Notes: generated by a model from the letters alone, not told the origin. Shown: positions 17,605 through 26,471, counted from the stretch's first letter. The stretch is 64,000 nt of DNA from Polaromonas glacialis (GCF_000709345.1 NZ_KL448323.1:954242-1018241); one strand, 5' to 3'. Made by a program: numbers and translations.

Positions 17605-18299
17605 AAAATACCCTTCTTTTATCGATGAAACCCGTTTTTCTGGCGGCCGCCTTGTGTGGCCTGGCATCCTGCGGCAGCAACCCGAGGCCACCGGACTGGC
17701 AGGTGGAAGCGAAAAGCGCCATGGAGCGTTCCGTTGCCGCCTACCTGGAAGGCAACCGCCGCGTGGAAGCCGCCGAACTGGCGCGGGCGCGCAGCCAGCT
17801 GTCGCGCACCGGCCGGCCCGACCTGCTGGCCACCGCCGAACTGCTGCATTGCGCCAGCCGCGTGGCCAGCCTGGTGTTCGAGCCGTGCGCGGATTTTGAG
17901 CCGCTGCGGGCCGACGCGACCCTTTCCCAGCGCGCCTATGCCGACTACCTGGCGGGCCGGGCGCAGGCTGAAACCATGGCCCTGCTGCCGCCAGCCCAGC
18001 GCGCCGCGGCGGCCGGTAATGCCGGCGCGCTCCAGGGCATTGCCGATCCACTGTCGCAACTTCTGGCGGCGGGCGTGCTGCTGCAGACCGGCCGCGCCAG
18101 TCCGGCCGTGCTGGCGCTGGCGGTTGACACCGCTTCCGCCCAGGGCTGGCGGCGTCCGTTGCTGGCCTGGCTGGGGGTGCAGCTCCAGCGGGCAGAGCAG
18201 GGCGGCGATGCGCAAGAGGCGGCCCGCCTGCGCCGGCGCATCGCCATCGCGCAGGGTACCGATGCGGCCGTGAAAGAATTCAGGAAGGACGAAAAATGA
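17601..18299 (+). CDS. Putative lipoprotein of unknown function in the MCE locus
   Basis: The GTG at 17601 overlaps the MCE stop (GTGA). An in-frame ATG at 17625 is an alternative start. The product (about 232 residues) has a lipoprotein signal ending in LASC followed by GSNPRPPDW. The rest is helical, rich in Ala, Arg and Leu, with tetratricopeptide-like spacing (for example RVEAAELARARSQLSRTGRPDLL and repeated A-x-x-L-x-x-A patterns), but no family is recognised. It does not resemble the PqiC/DUF330 auxiliary lipoproteins of other MCE systems. It could be the outer-membrane partner of the transporter; that is inference from position. Confidence 0.72.
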   Translation: MKNTLLLSMKPVFLAAALCGLASCGSNPRPPDWQVEAKSAMERSVAAYLEGNRRVEAAELARARSQLSRTGRPDLLATAELLHCASRVASLVFEPCADFEPLRADATLSQRAYADYLAGRAQAETMALLPPAQRAAAAGNAGALQGIADPLSQLLAAGVLLQTGRASPAVLALAVDTASAQGWRRPLLAWLGVQLQRAEQGGDAQEAARLRRRIAIAQGTDAAVKEFRKDEK

Positions 18300-18598
18300 G
18301 CTACACCCTCAAACTCTATGCCTTCGAGGACGCCAGCCCGCAGCAGCTTGCGGCCGCCGAACAGCGCTTCCGCAAGGCCCTGGACGCGTCGCTGGGCGAT
18401 GCCAGCCTGGTCGCGCCGGTGCATGCGGCGTATCGCCGGATAGTGGCGACCTACGGCGAACACCCGTCGCAAGAAGTCCTGTCGCCCGAAGAGTTGGAAA
18501 TCTTCAGCCAGTGGCAGGCGGCCGAAGCCGCCGCCTTGACCGCAGCCCTGGGGCCGAACCGCTACATGGGTGATGCGCAGTTTGAAATAGGCGCCTGA
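18296..18598 (+). CDS. Small conserved protein of unknown function, paralogue of 39039-39368
   Basis: This 100-residue soluble acidic protein starts with ATG overlapping the stop of the lipoprotein gene by 4 bp. It shares a scattered but ordered pattern with the protein at 39039-39368: YTLK near the start, AAEQRFRKALDA, a LV-x-P stretch, LSPEEL, W-x-x-A-E and a final GDAQFEI. No catalytic motif, signal peptide or membrane segment is present. Its function is unknown. Confidence 0.72.
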   Translation: MSYTLKLYAFEDASPQQLAAAEQRFRKALDASLGDASLVAPVHAAYRRIVATYGEHPSQEVLSPEELEIFSQWQAAEAAALTAALGPNRYMGDAQFEIGA

Positions 18599-18615
18599 CC
18601 CGGCTGGAAATATTT

Positions 18616-18684
18616 TTAGCATCAAATAGGCCTCTTTCGCACATCCATCATGCGTAAGCAGCTATGAATTAAGTAGCAAAATTG
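18616..18684 (-). repeat. Dispersed palindromic repeat, copy a
   Basis: On the minus strand this copy reads TTTTGCTACTTAATTCATAG, then CTGCTTACGCAT, a short spacer and a second inverted GTGCGAAAGAGGCCTATTT arm. It closely matches 27234-27301. It lies between the small protein gene and the next gene. The rest of the 18599-18873 gap has no feature I can name. Confidence 0.75.
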
Positions 18685-18873
18685 ACCTGGTGCCTTGAAC
18701 GCCTGGCCACAATGCGTGTTGTTCTTGAAGTTCCGGATCAGCCAGAAGCTTCTCATTGATGGGGTGGATTTTTTGCTGGGACTGTTTGGCGGTCTTCTGG
18801 TTATCCGATGTCAGCGCCATTGGCTTTCAGGCCGACAGTAAAATCCGCATCCCATCCCGAATCCCTTTTGTAG

Positions 18874-19440
18874 ATGCCCTCTTGCGGCATGATTTTTGAC
18901 CTGAGTGACTGCGCCTTGACTGATCCCCACCCCACCCCGCCCGCATCCGACGACGAATCTTCTTCACCCGACCTTGTCAAAATCCAGCAGCCGCGCCTGT
19001 GGAGCGGCGACGGCTGGACCGCCAGGGTCATCAAGAACGAAGACGACGACGGCTGGGCCGTGGCCATGACCAAGGACGGCGCGTCCGAGCCCGCGCTGGT
19101 CGGTCCCTGGACCATGGGCCGCGACAAGAAAAATCCCAAGCCGCTCGATGTCAACGCCTTCAACACCCTCGTCAAGACCGCCTCAGAGTTCGTGCGCCGG
19201 CAGGAGCAGCAACTGCACGCCGCGCTGCACCAGCGCATCACGGTGACGGCCCACGCTGCGCGCATCACCGTGTCGCTCGACATCGTTCCCGATGAGGACC
19301 ATCCCTATGCGCTGCTGAGCGCCCACGATGAAACCGGCGAACTGCTGGCCGAAGTGCGGGTGGCTACTTCGTTCAAGCTGAACCGCGCCAGCGCGGTGTC
19401 CTGGGCGGAAGGCGGCTTTGGCAAGCCGGCCGGGCGATGA
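18874..19440 (+). CDS. Conserved protein of unknown function coupled to an Hsp70
   Basis: This protein of up to 188 residues has no signal peptide or membrane segment. Starts at 18889 (ATG) or 18916 (TTG, preceded by GAGTGA) are equally possible because no strong ribosome-binding site precedes 18874. The N-terminus is polar and proline-rich. The body has DLVKIQQPRLWSGDGWTARV, EDDDGWAVAMTKDG and a basic helix VKTASEFVRRQEQQL. Its stop overlaps the Hsp70 start by ATGA, implying coupled translation and possibly a co-chaperone or client role, which is inference only. I do not recognise the family. Confidence 0.7.
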   Translation: MPSCGMIFDLSDCALTDPHPTPPASDDESSSPDLVKIQQPRLWSGDGWTARVIKNEDDDGWAVAMTKDGASEPALVGPWTMGRDKKNPKPLDVNAFNTLVKTASEFVRRQEQQLHAALHQRITVTAHAARITVSLDIVPDEDHPYALLSAHDETGELLAEVRVATSFKLNRASAVSWAEGGFGKPAGR

Positions 19441-20714
19441 GCGCCACGCTGGAGCCGACGGCGCCCGCAGCCGCCTGCGGCATTGACTTTGGCACCTCCA
19501 ACTCGACCGCCGGCTGGAGCCGACCGGGCCAGCGCGCCTTGCTGGCGCTGGAGGACGGCAAGCTGACGCTGCCTTCGGTGATCTTTTTCCATGCCGAGGA
19601 CGCGCATGTCAGCTATGGCCGCGCTGCGCTGGCCGATTACCTCGAAGGCCATGAAGGCCGGATGATGCGGTCGCTGAAAAGCCTGCTCGGCACGTCGATG
19701 ATGGACGAGCACACCGAGGTGGCGGGCCGCGCCGTGCCGTTCCGTGCGCTGCTGGCGCAGTTCATCGGCGAACTCAAGCGCCGCGCCGAAGGGGCAGCGG
19801 GGCAGGAGTTCACCCGCGCGGTGCTGGGCCGGCCGGTGTTTTTTGTCGATGACGACGCGGCCGCCGACCAGCGCGCGCAGGACACGCTCGAAGACATTGC
19901 CCGCCGGGCCGGCCTGCACGACATTGCCTTTCAGTACGAGCCGATTGCGGCCGCGTTTGACTACGAGTCGCAGATCGCGCGCGAGGAACTGGTGCTGGTG
20001 GTGGACATTGGCGGCGGCACGTCCGACTTCACCCTGATCCGCGTCGGTCCCGAGCGGGCGAAGCGTGCCGAAAGGCGCGATGACATCCTGGCGACCAGCG
20101 GCGTACACATTGGTGGCACCGATTTCGACAAGGCCCTGAGCCTGGCCAGCATGATGCCGATGCTGGGGCTGGGCAGCCTGCTCAAAAGCGGGCGCGAAAT
20201 GCCGTCAAGCCACTATTTCAACCTGGCGACCTGGCACACCATCAACCTGGCGTACACCAAAAAAGCCTGGGCGCAAATAACCGAACTGCACAGGGATGCG
20301 GCGGACCGGCCCAAAATGGAACGGCTGAAAAGCCTGGTCCGTGAACGCGCCGGCCACTGGCTGGCGCTGCAGGTCGAAGACGCCAAGATTGCCCTGTCGA
20401 ATGCCGATGCGGCGCGAATCGACATCGGGCGAATTGCTGCCGGTGAAACCGTGACCCTGCACCGGGTCGAACTGGACCAGTCGATTGACGGGCTGGTGAA
20501 CGCTGTCGAGCAGACGGTTGCCCGGCTGCTGGTCGATGCGGGCATCACCGCTGCCGGGATCGACACGGTGTTTTTCACCGGCGGCTCCAGCGGCGTTCCC
20601 TTGCTGCGCGAGCGGGTGCTGGCGCTGACGCCGCAGGCCCGGTGCGTCGAAGGCGACCTGTTCGGCAGCATCGGCGCCGGCCTGGCGCTCGATGCGCAGC
20701 GAAAGTTTGCCTGA
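19437..20714 (+). CDS. Short Hsp70-family protein (YegD-like, no substrate-binding domain)
   Basis: This 425-residue protein covers the actin-like ATPase domain of Hsp70 and little else. Phosphate-1 is CGIDFGTSNSTAGW near residues 14-27, phosphate-2 is LVVDIGGGTSDFTLI near 186-200, and the adenosine motif is FFTGGSSGVPLLRERV near 380-395. About 200 residues of a normal DnaK, including the peptide-binding domain, are absent, as in YegD. The role of such proteins is not established. It is translationally coupled to the preceding unknown gene and convergent with a peroxiredoxin gene only nine bases away. Confidence 0.88.
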   Translation: MSATLEPTAPAAACGIDFGTSNSTAGWSRPGQRALLALEDGKLTLPSVIFFHAEDAHVSYGRAALADYLEGHEGRMMRSLKSLLGTSMMDEHTEVAGRAVPFRALLAQFIGELKRRAEGAAGQEFTRAVLGRPVFFVDDDAAADQRAQDTLEDIARRAGLHDIAFQYEPIAAAFDYESQIAREELVLVVDIGGGTSDFTLIRVGPERAKRAERRDDILATSGVHIGGTDFDKALSLASMMPMLGLGSLLKSGREMPSSHYFNLATWHTINLAYTKKAWAQITELHRDAADRPKMERLKSLVRERAGHWLALQVEDAKIALSNADAARIDIGRIAAGETVTLHRVELDQSIDGLVNAVEQTVARLLVDAGITAAGIDTVFFTGGSSGVPLLRERVLALTPQARCVEGDLFGSIGAGLALDAQRKFA

Positions 20715-20723
20715 ACGTCCGGA

Positions 20724-21464
20724 TTACTGGCCGCGCTTGGCCAGCCAAGCTTCCAGTTCTTCGGAGCCGCCGATTTTCTGGCCACCGCAAAACACCTGGG
20801 GCGCGGTGCCAGCGCCGGAAACGGCGTACAGGCTGCGCGAGGTGATGCCGTGGCCCAGCGAGATTTCCTCGAAGCGCAGGCCGGCTTCCTGCAGCAGGGA
20901 CTTGGTTTTGGCGCAAAACGGGCAGCCGGGCTTGGTGAACACCGTGATCGGCTCGGGCGCCTTGGCGCCGGGGGCGATGTAGTTCAGCATGGTGTCGGCG
21001 TCCGACACTTCAAACGGGTCGCCTTCCTTTTCCGGCTCGATGAACATTTTGTCGATGATGCCGTTCTTGACCAGCATCGAATAACGCCATGAGCGTTTGC
21101 CAAAACCCAGGCTGCTCTTGTCCACCAGCATGCCCATGCCTTCGGTGAATTCGCCATTGCCGTCGGGAATCAGCGTGAGGTTTTCCGCTTCCTGCGCCTG
21201 GCCCCATTCGTTCATCACAAAGGCGTCGTTGACCGACATACACACCACCTCATCGACGCCATGCGCCTTGAGCGTGTTGGCCAGTTCGTTGTAGCGCGGC
21301 AGATGGGTGGACGAACAGGTCGGCGTGTAGGCGCCTGGCAAGGAAAAGACCACCACTGTTTTTCCGTCGAACAGATCGGCACTGGAAACATCAACCCATT
21401 TGTCGTTCTGGCGAGTCTTGAAGGTGGCTTGGGGGACGTTTTGTCCTTCTTTGTTGGGCAGCAT
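20724..21464 (-). CDS. Peroxiredoxin-glutaredoxin hybrid (Prx5/Grx fusion)
   Basis: This 246-residue fusion reduces peroxides with glutathione without a separate glutaredoxin. The N-terminal Prx5 domain (about residues 1-160) has the peroxidatic site [20 protein letters not shown]. The C-terminal glutaredoxin domain (about 172-246) has [14 protein letters not shown] with the CPFC redox pair and [14 protein letters not shown] for glutathione binding. The start at 21464 is chosen because AAGGA precedes it by five bases. An in-frame upstream extension lacks such a site. The fusion is known from Haemophilus and others. Confidence 0.93.
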   Translation of the reverse strand: MLPNKEGQNVPQATFKTRQNDKWVDVSSADLFDGKTVVVFSLPGAYTPTCSSTHLPRYNELANTLKAHGVDEVVCMSVNDAFVMNEWGQAQEAENLTLIPDGNGEFTEGMGMLVDKSSLGFGKRSWRYSMLVKNGIIDKMFIEPEKEGDPFEVSDADTMLNYIAPGAKAPEPITVFTKPGCPFCAKTKSLLQEAGLRFEEISLGHGITSRSLYAVSGAGTAPQVFCGGQKIGGSEELEAWLAKRGQ

Positions 21465-21661
21465 GGGGGTCCTTGGTTGAAAGGTAAAAATACAGGAAGG
21501 AATTGAGCTTGCCAGTGTGCCATGCAAATTCTCCGGTCAACTCTTGTTAAGGTTTTTACAGTCCCATCCATGCGTGCCCGGCGTAAACGCCTTCACAATT
21601 TGCGCTCGTGGAAACCCTCGGGTTACCGGCCTTTCAAATATTTCTTGAACAGGGAATTGCA

Positions 21662-22144
21662 ATGAACACGAAAGCAAAAGACAGCACCGCCAGGCGTGGT
21701 GCCTCAAGCGATCCGCCCAATTTTCTTTCCGAACTGGGCCGCCACCAGCTTGCCCTGGCGGTAGATGGCACCACGGCCCTGTGCCGCGGCAGTCAAGCCC
21801 TGCGAAAAATCCAGCAGGATGCAGCGCATGAAGCTTCGGTTTTTCATGAAGAGACGGCCCAAAGGCTTTTTGTATCCTGCCAGCCCACCGAACTCATGGC
21901 GATCCAGTCCGAAATCCTGCGTTTCACGATGCAGAGCGCCGGCAGATACTGGCAGCAAATTGCCGCAAGCGCGATGCAGACACAGGTGGAAATGATCAAA
22001 AGCGTGACGCACGTTCTGGAGCGCGAAAAAGAGACGGGGACAAAGTCACCGATGGAGGTTCTTCAGTCCGTCATGCCGCCCCTGGCGAGCAGCTTCTTTC
22101 CCATGACAGCCCACGTCCCGGAAGGGCAGCCGCTGCATTCCTGA
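21662..22144 (+). CDS. Phasin-family protein
   Basis: This 160-residue protein is almost wholly helical and lacks membrane segments, with LGRHQLALAVDGTTALCRGSQ, then QPTELMAIQSEILRFTMQSA and WQQIAASAMQTQVEMIKS, matching the phasin_2 pattern of polyhydroxyalkanoate granule-surface proteins. The ATG at 21662 is chosen because AGGGA lies eight bases before it; an upstream in-frame start at 21608 has none. No PHA synthase is nearby. A granule role is inferred from family resemblance. Confidence 0.75.
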   Translation: MNTKAKDSTARRGASSDPPNFLSELGRHQLALAVDGTTALCRGSQALRKIQQDAAHEASVFHEETAQRLFVSCQPTELMAIQSEILRFTMQSAGRYWQQIAASAMQTQVEMIKSVTHVLEREKETGTKSPMEVLQSVMPPLASSFFPMTAHVPEGQPLHS

Positions 22145-22298
22145 CATTCCAGCCAGCGGCCCGCTGCCTGCCTGCGGCGGCACAGCCGGAAGTTTCAGGC
22201 AGTGTTTCTGCGGGCTGTTCCCTGCGTTGCGGTCGCCCGAGCCTTGCGCTTTTGCATGAGAAAATAGCCGCCCCATCACCTCATGCAGCGGAGCCCGG

Positions 22299-22769
22299 AT
22301 GAATTTTGCGACTGACCTTGCGACCGTGACACACGGCATACAACTGGCCGTCGCCCCGGTTTTTCTGCTGACCGCCGTTTCCGGAATGATCAGCGCCGTG
22401 GCAGGGCGCCTGGCCCGCATCATCGACCGGGCCCGGTTTCTCGAAGGCCGGCTCGAAATCGGCGTTGCGGAAGAAACCCGAGCCGCCAGGATCTATGACG
22501 AGTTGCGCCGTCTCAGGCACCGGGGCTGGCTCGTCAATGGCTGCCTGGCCTTGCTGACGTTTTGCGCCATCTTGATCGGCACCACCATCATCCTGCTGTT
22601 CCTGGGTGAAACCAGCGAGTTGCCGATTTTCAAGATCGCCACCGTGTGCTTTCTGGCCGGCGTGGTGTGTTTTTTATCGGCCCTGGTGTGCTTTCTGGCC
22701 GAAACGCTGCTGGCGACGCATCTGCTGAAGTTTGCGCAATGGCCAGCGCCCGCCACAAAGCGTAAATAG
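22299..22769 (+). CDS. DUF2721-family membrane protein
   Basis: This 156-residue protein has three hydrophobic segments (about residues 14-36, 78-100 and 110-138), a basic helix RLARIIDRARFLEGRL after the first, and DELRRLRHRGWLVNGCLALL leading into the second, the arrangement of DUF2721. Function is unknown for the family. It stands alone and is convergent with the Bug receptor gene. Confidence 0.85.
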   Translation: MNFATDLATVTHGIQLAVAPVFLLTAVSGMISAVAGRLARIIDRARFLEGRLEIGVAEETRAARIYDELRRLRHRGWLVNGCLALLTFCAILIGTTIILLFLGETSELPIFKIATVCFLAGVVCFLSALVCFLAETLLATHLLKFAQWPAPATKRK

Positions 22770-22855
22770 GTTCATTCCTTGCGCTGGGGTCAATAGAACG
22801 GTTCGCGCTGCCGCCATTGCCATGGCGTTGCCAGCGCCGCATCCTTTTCGCCGGC

Positions 22856-23839
22856 TCAGGGCGTCTTGATGCCGGCGGTCTTGATCACCCGGGTCCAGCG
22901 CGCTTCCTCGGTCTTGACGAACTCGGTGTAGTGCTTCGAGCCTTGCACCGGCACCACGAAGCCCTGCGACTCCAGCCGCTGCTTGATGGCCGGGGAGGTC
23001 ATGGCCTGGACCATCGCGGCCTCCAGCTTGTCCACGATGGACTGGGGAACGCCCTTGGGAGCGGACATGCCCGACCACGACAGCGCCTCAAATCCCTTGT
23101 AGCCCGACTCGGCCACGGTCGGCACGTCGGGGTACAGCGCATTGCGCTGGGCGCTGGAGACGGCCAGCGGGCGCAGCTTGCCGGCCTTGACATGCTGCAG
23201 CGCCACGTCCTGGTTGATGAACATCAGCTTGATCGTGCCGCCCAGGATGTCGGTCATCATCGGGCCGCCGCCACGGTAGGGAATGCCCAGCATGAAGATG
23301 CCGGCGGTCTGCTTGAACTGCTCCATCGCCATGTGGCCCGACGCCGCCGGGGTGTAGCCGTAGTCGAGCTTGCCGGGGTTGGCCTTGGCGTAATCGACCA
23401 GTTCCTTGAGCGTCTTGAACGGCGTGCTCGGATGCACCACCAGCACGTTGGGGCCGGAGTGGACCTGCGTGATGTGGATGAAATCCAGGTTCGAATCGTA
23501 CTTGGGCAAGGGCTCCAGCCCGTGGGCCACGGCGCTTTGGCCGACGCCGGTCTGGATCAGGGTGTAGCCGTCGGGCGCGGCCTTGGCGCCGCGCTCGGTG
23601 CCGATGACGCCGCCGGCGCCGCCGATGTTCTCGACGATGAAGGGCTGCTTGAGGATCTTGCCCAGCTCCTCGGCGATCATGCGGCCCATCACGTCGCTGG
23701 TGCCGCCGGCCGGAAAGGGCACGATGATCTTGACCGGCTTGTTCGGATAGTCGGACTGGGCCAGGGCCGCACCGCTGGATGCTATGAAACCAATAGCTGC
23801 ACACGCAAGAGTGGCAAGCGCAAAGCGACGATTTGACAT
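22856..23839 (-). CDS. Bug-family tripartite tricarboxylate transporter substrate-binding protein
   Basis: This 327-residue periplasmic receptor has a signal peptide ending AALA before QSDYPNKPVKIIVPFPAGGTSDVMGR, the Bug signature, and VENIGGAGGVIG, the ligand-loop motif. Family members bind carboxylates and feed TctAB or act as sensors. No TctA/TctB membrane genes are adjacent. Position directly after an RraA-like gene and a sugar-acid dehydratase suggests the ligand is the substrate or a relative of that pathway, such as a sugar acid; this is inference. Confidence 0.92.
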   Translation of the reverse strand: MSNRRFALATLACAAIGFIASSGAALAQSDYPNKPVKIIVPFPAGGTSDVMGRMIAEELGKILKQPFIVENIGGAGGVIGTERGAKAAPDGYTLIQTGVGQSAVAHGLEPLPKYDSNLDFIHITQVHSGPNVLVVHPSTPFKTLKELVDYAKANPGKLDYGYTPAASGHMAMEQFKQTAGIFMLGIPYRGGGPMMTDILGGTIKLMFINQDVALQHVKAGKLRPLAVSSAQRNALYPDVPTVAESGYKGFEALSWSGMSAPKGVPQSIVDKLEAAMVQAMTSPAIKQRLESQGFVVPVQGSKHYTEFVKTEEARWTRVIKTAGIKTP

Positions 23840-23893
23840 AAATTTATCTCCTGGGGTGGTGAGGGAAAGATTGAAACTTCGGCGTGCGCTTGC

Positions 23894-24610
23894 TCAGCGG
23901 TTTTTAGCCTGTCGCCAGGCGGCGAAGTCGTCCCTGGACTGCTGCTGGGTCGGCGGGTACAGGCCGATGATGGGCCGGCCCTTGAGGACTTCGTCAAGCA
24001 CGAAGTCCTCGAAGGCGGTCATTTCCACCGCCTCGTCGGCAATCTCATCGGCCATGTGCGCCGGAATCACAAACACGCCTTCCTGGTCGCCCACGATCAC
24101 GTCGCCCGGAAACACCGCCACATCGCCGCAGCCAATCGGCACGTTGATGTCCAGCGCCTGGTGCAGCGTCAGGTTGGTCGGCGCCGACGGGCGCTGGTGG
24201 TAGCTGGGGAAGGGCAGCACGGCGAGTTCCGGCGAATCGCGGAAACCGCCGTCGGTGACGATGCCGGCGGCGCCGCGCACCATCAGGCGCGAGATCAGGA
24301 TGGAGCCGGCCGACGCGGCGCGCGCGTCCTTGCGGCTGTCGATCACCATCACGGCGCCTTCGGGGCACTGCTCGACGGCGACGCGCTGCGGATGTTTCGG
24401 GTCCTGGAACACGCTGATCGGGTTCAGGTCTTCGCGCGCCGGAATGTAGCGCAGGGTGAAGGCCTCGCCGACCATGGTCGGCAGGCTGGTATTGAGCGGA
24501 TGCACGTCCTGGATGAACTGGTTGCGCAGGCCGCGCTTGAACAGGGCGGTGCACAGCGTGGCGGTGCTGACGGTCTTGAGCTTGTCTCGGGTCGCGGGGT
24601 TGAGTGCCAT
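23894..24610 (-). CDS. RraA-like protein (HMG/CHA aldolase-RraA superfamily)
   Basis: This 238-residue cytoplasmic protein has the RraA-type core: VSTATLCTALFKRG, GEAFTLRY, VMVIDSRKDARAASAGSILISRLMVRGAAGIVTDGGFRDS and GCGDVAVFPGDVIVGDQEGVFVIP. The G-G-x-R-D and D-x-x-G-V motifs match the metal/substrate site of the aldolase branch of the superfamily rather than only the RNase E inhibitor. It sits 15 bp after a sugar-acid dehydratase gene, so a catabolic lyase or decarboxylase role is more likely than RNA control. Confidence 0.85.
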   Translation of the reverse strand: MALNPATRDKLKTVSTATLCTALFKRGLRNQFIQDVHPLNTSLPTMVGEAFTLRYIPAREDLNPISVFQDPKHPQRVAVEQCPEGAVMVIDSRKDARAASAGSILISRLMVRGAAGIVTDGGFRDSPELAVLPFPSYHQRPSAPTNLTLHQALDINVPIGCGDVAVFPGDVIVGDQEGVFVIPAHMADEIADEAVEMTAFEDFVLDEVLKGRPIIGLYPPTQQQSRDDFAAWRQAKNR

Positions 24611-24625
24611 GAATGTCTTTCGCTT

Positions 24626-26365
24626 TCAGTAAATGTCGGGTTCGCCGATGGGCGCGCCGAACGAGGTTTCAAGAAAATCAAAATCGCAGCCGGTGTCGGC
24701 CTGCTGGATATGTCTAGCGCTCATCCAGCCGTAGCCGCGCTCGAAGCGTGGCGGCGGCGGCGTCCAGGCGGCGCGGCGCCGGGCCAGTTCGTCGTCGGTG
24801 ACTTCAAGGTGGATGCGCCGCGCCGGCACATCGACGGTGATCAGGTCGCCGGTTTTCACCAGCGCCAGCGGGCCGCCGATATAGGCCTCGGGCGCGACGT
24901 GCAGGATGCAGGCGCCGTAGCTGGTGCCGCTCATGCGCGCGTCCGAGATGCGCAGCATGTCCTTGACACCCTGCTTGACCAGCTTGAGCGGGATCGGCAG
25001 CATGCCCCACTCGGGCATGCCGGGGCCGCCCTGCGGGCCGGCGTTGCGCAAAATCATGATGTGGTCGGCGGTCACGTCGAGGTTCTCGTCGTCGACGGCG
25101 GCTTTCAGCGACGGGTAGTCGTCGAATACCAGCGCCGGGCCGGTGTGCTGGAAGAACTGCGGCGCGCAGGCGCTGGGCTTGATCACGCAGCCACCCGGCG
25201 CCAGGTTGCCGCGCAGCACGGCCAGCGCGCCTTCGGCATAGATCGGGTTGCTCAGGGGCCGGATCACGTCGTGGTTGTAGACCTCGGCGCCGACCAGGTT
25301 GTCGCCCAGCGGCTTGCCGGTGACGGTCAGCGCATCGAGCTGGAGGTGGTCCTTGAGCACGCTCATCATGCCGAGCATGCCGCCGGCGTAATAAAAATCT
25401 TCCATCAGATAGGTGTCGCCGCTGGGCCGGATGTTGGCAATCACCGGCACCTTGCGGCTGGCGGCGTCGAAGTCGTCCAGGCCGATGGCGCAGTGTTCGC
25501 CGGCGCGGCGCGACATGGCGACCAGGTGGATGATGGCGTTGGTCGAGCAGCCCATGGCCATGGCCACGGTGATGGCGTTCTCGAACGAGGCGCGCGACAG
25601 CATCCTGGCCGGGGTCAGGTCTTCCCAGACCATGCCGACGATGCGGCGGCCGCATTCGGTGGCCATGCGGATATGGTTGGAATCCACTGCCGGAATCGAC
25701 GAGGCGCCGGGCAGGCTCAAGCCAATCGCTTCGGCAATGCCGGTCATGGTGCTGGCCGTTCCCATGGTCATGCAGTGGCCGTGGCTGCGGGCTATGCCGC
25801 CCTCGACTTCGAGCCATTGCGCCTTGTTGATCTTGCCGGCGCGGCGTTCGTCCCAGTATTTCCAGGTGTCCGAGCCCGAGCCCAGCACTTTGCCCTTGAC
25901 GTTGCCGCGCAGCATGGGGCCGGCGGGCATGTAGATGAAGGGCACGCCGGCGCTCAGCGCGCCCAGCACCAGCCCCGGCGTGGTCTTGTCGCAGCCGCCC
26001 ATCAGCACCGCGCCGTCAATCGGGTGGCTGCGCAGCAGTTCCTCGACGTCCATCGCCAGCATGTTGCGGTAGAGCATGGTGGTCGGCTTGACCAGCGATT
26101 CGGACAGCGACAGCGCGGGCAGCTCCAGCGGAAAGCCGCCGGCCTGCAGCACGCCGCGTTTCACGTCTTCGACGCGCTGCTTGAAGTGGCCGTGGCAGGT
26201 GCCGATGTCGCTCCAGGTGTTCAGGATGGCAATGACCGGCTTGCCTTCCCAGTCCTCGGGGCCGTAGCCCAGCTGCATCACGCGCGAGCGGTGGCCGAAG
26301 GAGCGCACGTCGTCGGGGGCGAACCAGCGCGCGCTGCGCAGTTCTTTATAGGTTTTCTGGGTCAT
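24626..26365 (-). CDS. IlvD/Edd-family sugar-acid dehydratase (L-arabinonate dehydratase-like)
   Basis: This 579-residue iron-sulfur dehydratase removes water from an aldonic acid to give a 2-keto-3-deoxy acid. Cluster and metal ligands are visible in VLMGGCDKTTPG near residue 124, SHGHCMTMGTAST near 197 and GCSTNAI near 270. The C-terminal SDARMSGTSYG is the conserved active-site loop of the family. Long similarity by eye is to L-arabinonate dehydratases rather than IlvD proper. It is the first gene of a minus-strand unit with the RraA-like and Bug genes, opposite a GntR regulator that probably controls it. Confidence 0.9.
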   Translation of the reverse strand: MTQKTYKELRSARWFAPDDVRSFGHRSRVMQLGYGPEDWEGKPVIAILNTWSDIGTCHGHFKQRVEDVKRGVLQAGGFPLELPALSLSESLVKPTTMLYRNMLAMDVEELLRSHPIDGAVLMGGCDKTTPGLVLGALSAGVPFIYMPAGPMLRGNVKGKVLGSGSDTWKYWDERRAGKINKAQWLEVEGGIARSHGHCMTMGTASTMTGIAEAIGLSLPGASSIPAVDSNHIRMATECGRRIVGMVWEDLTPARMLSRASFENAITVAMAMGCSTNAIIHLVAMSRRAGEHCAIGLDDFDAASRKVPVIANIRPSGDTYLMEDFYYAGGMLGMMSVLKDHLQLDALTVTGKPLGDNLVGAEVYNHDVIRPLSNPIYAEGALAVLRGNLAPGGCVIKPSACAPQFFQHTGPALVFDDYPSLKAAVDDENLDVTADHIMILRNAGPQGGPGMPEWGMLPIPLKLVKQGVKDMLRISDARMSGTSYGACILHVAPEAYIGGPLALVKTGDLITVDVPARRIHLEVTDDELARRRAAWTPPPPRFERGYGWMSARHIQQADTGCDFDFLETSFGAPIGEPDIY

Positions 26366-26404
26366 GGAAAGGTCTTCAGGTTCGAAATATTGGAAAAATT
26401 AAAG

Positions 26405-26420
26405 CACTAATATATTAGTG
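26405..26420. promoter_or_regulatory. Probable GntR operator (perfect 16-bp palindrome)
   Basis: CACTAATATATTAGTG is a perfect palindrome lying 40 bases upstream of the dehydratase start and 52 bases before the GntR gene. FCD-type GntR dimers bind such short A/T-centred inverted repeats. The position allows control of both divergent promoters. Confidence 0.68.
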
Positions 26421-26471
26421 TGTCAATGCTATGATTTACCCTAGGCACGACCCCTTCACCATAAAGACCGC

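Noticed and set aside
16318-18051. Minus-strand open frame (577 codons) across the MCE genes
   Set aside because: The plus strand has permease, MCE and lipoprotein genes with clear family features.
24056-26410. Very long plus-strand open frame (784 codons)
   Set aside because: It is antisense to the RraA-like and dehydratase genes, has His/Gly/Arg-rich composition typical of GC-rich shadow frames, and no ribosome-binding site.
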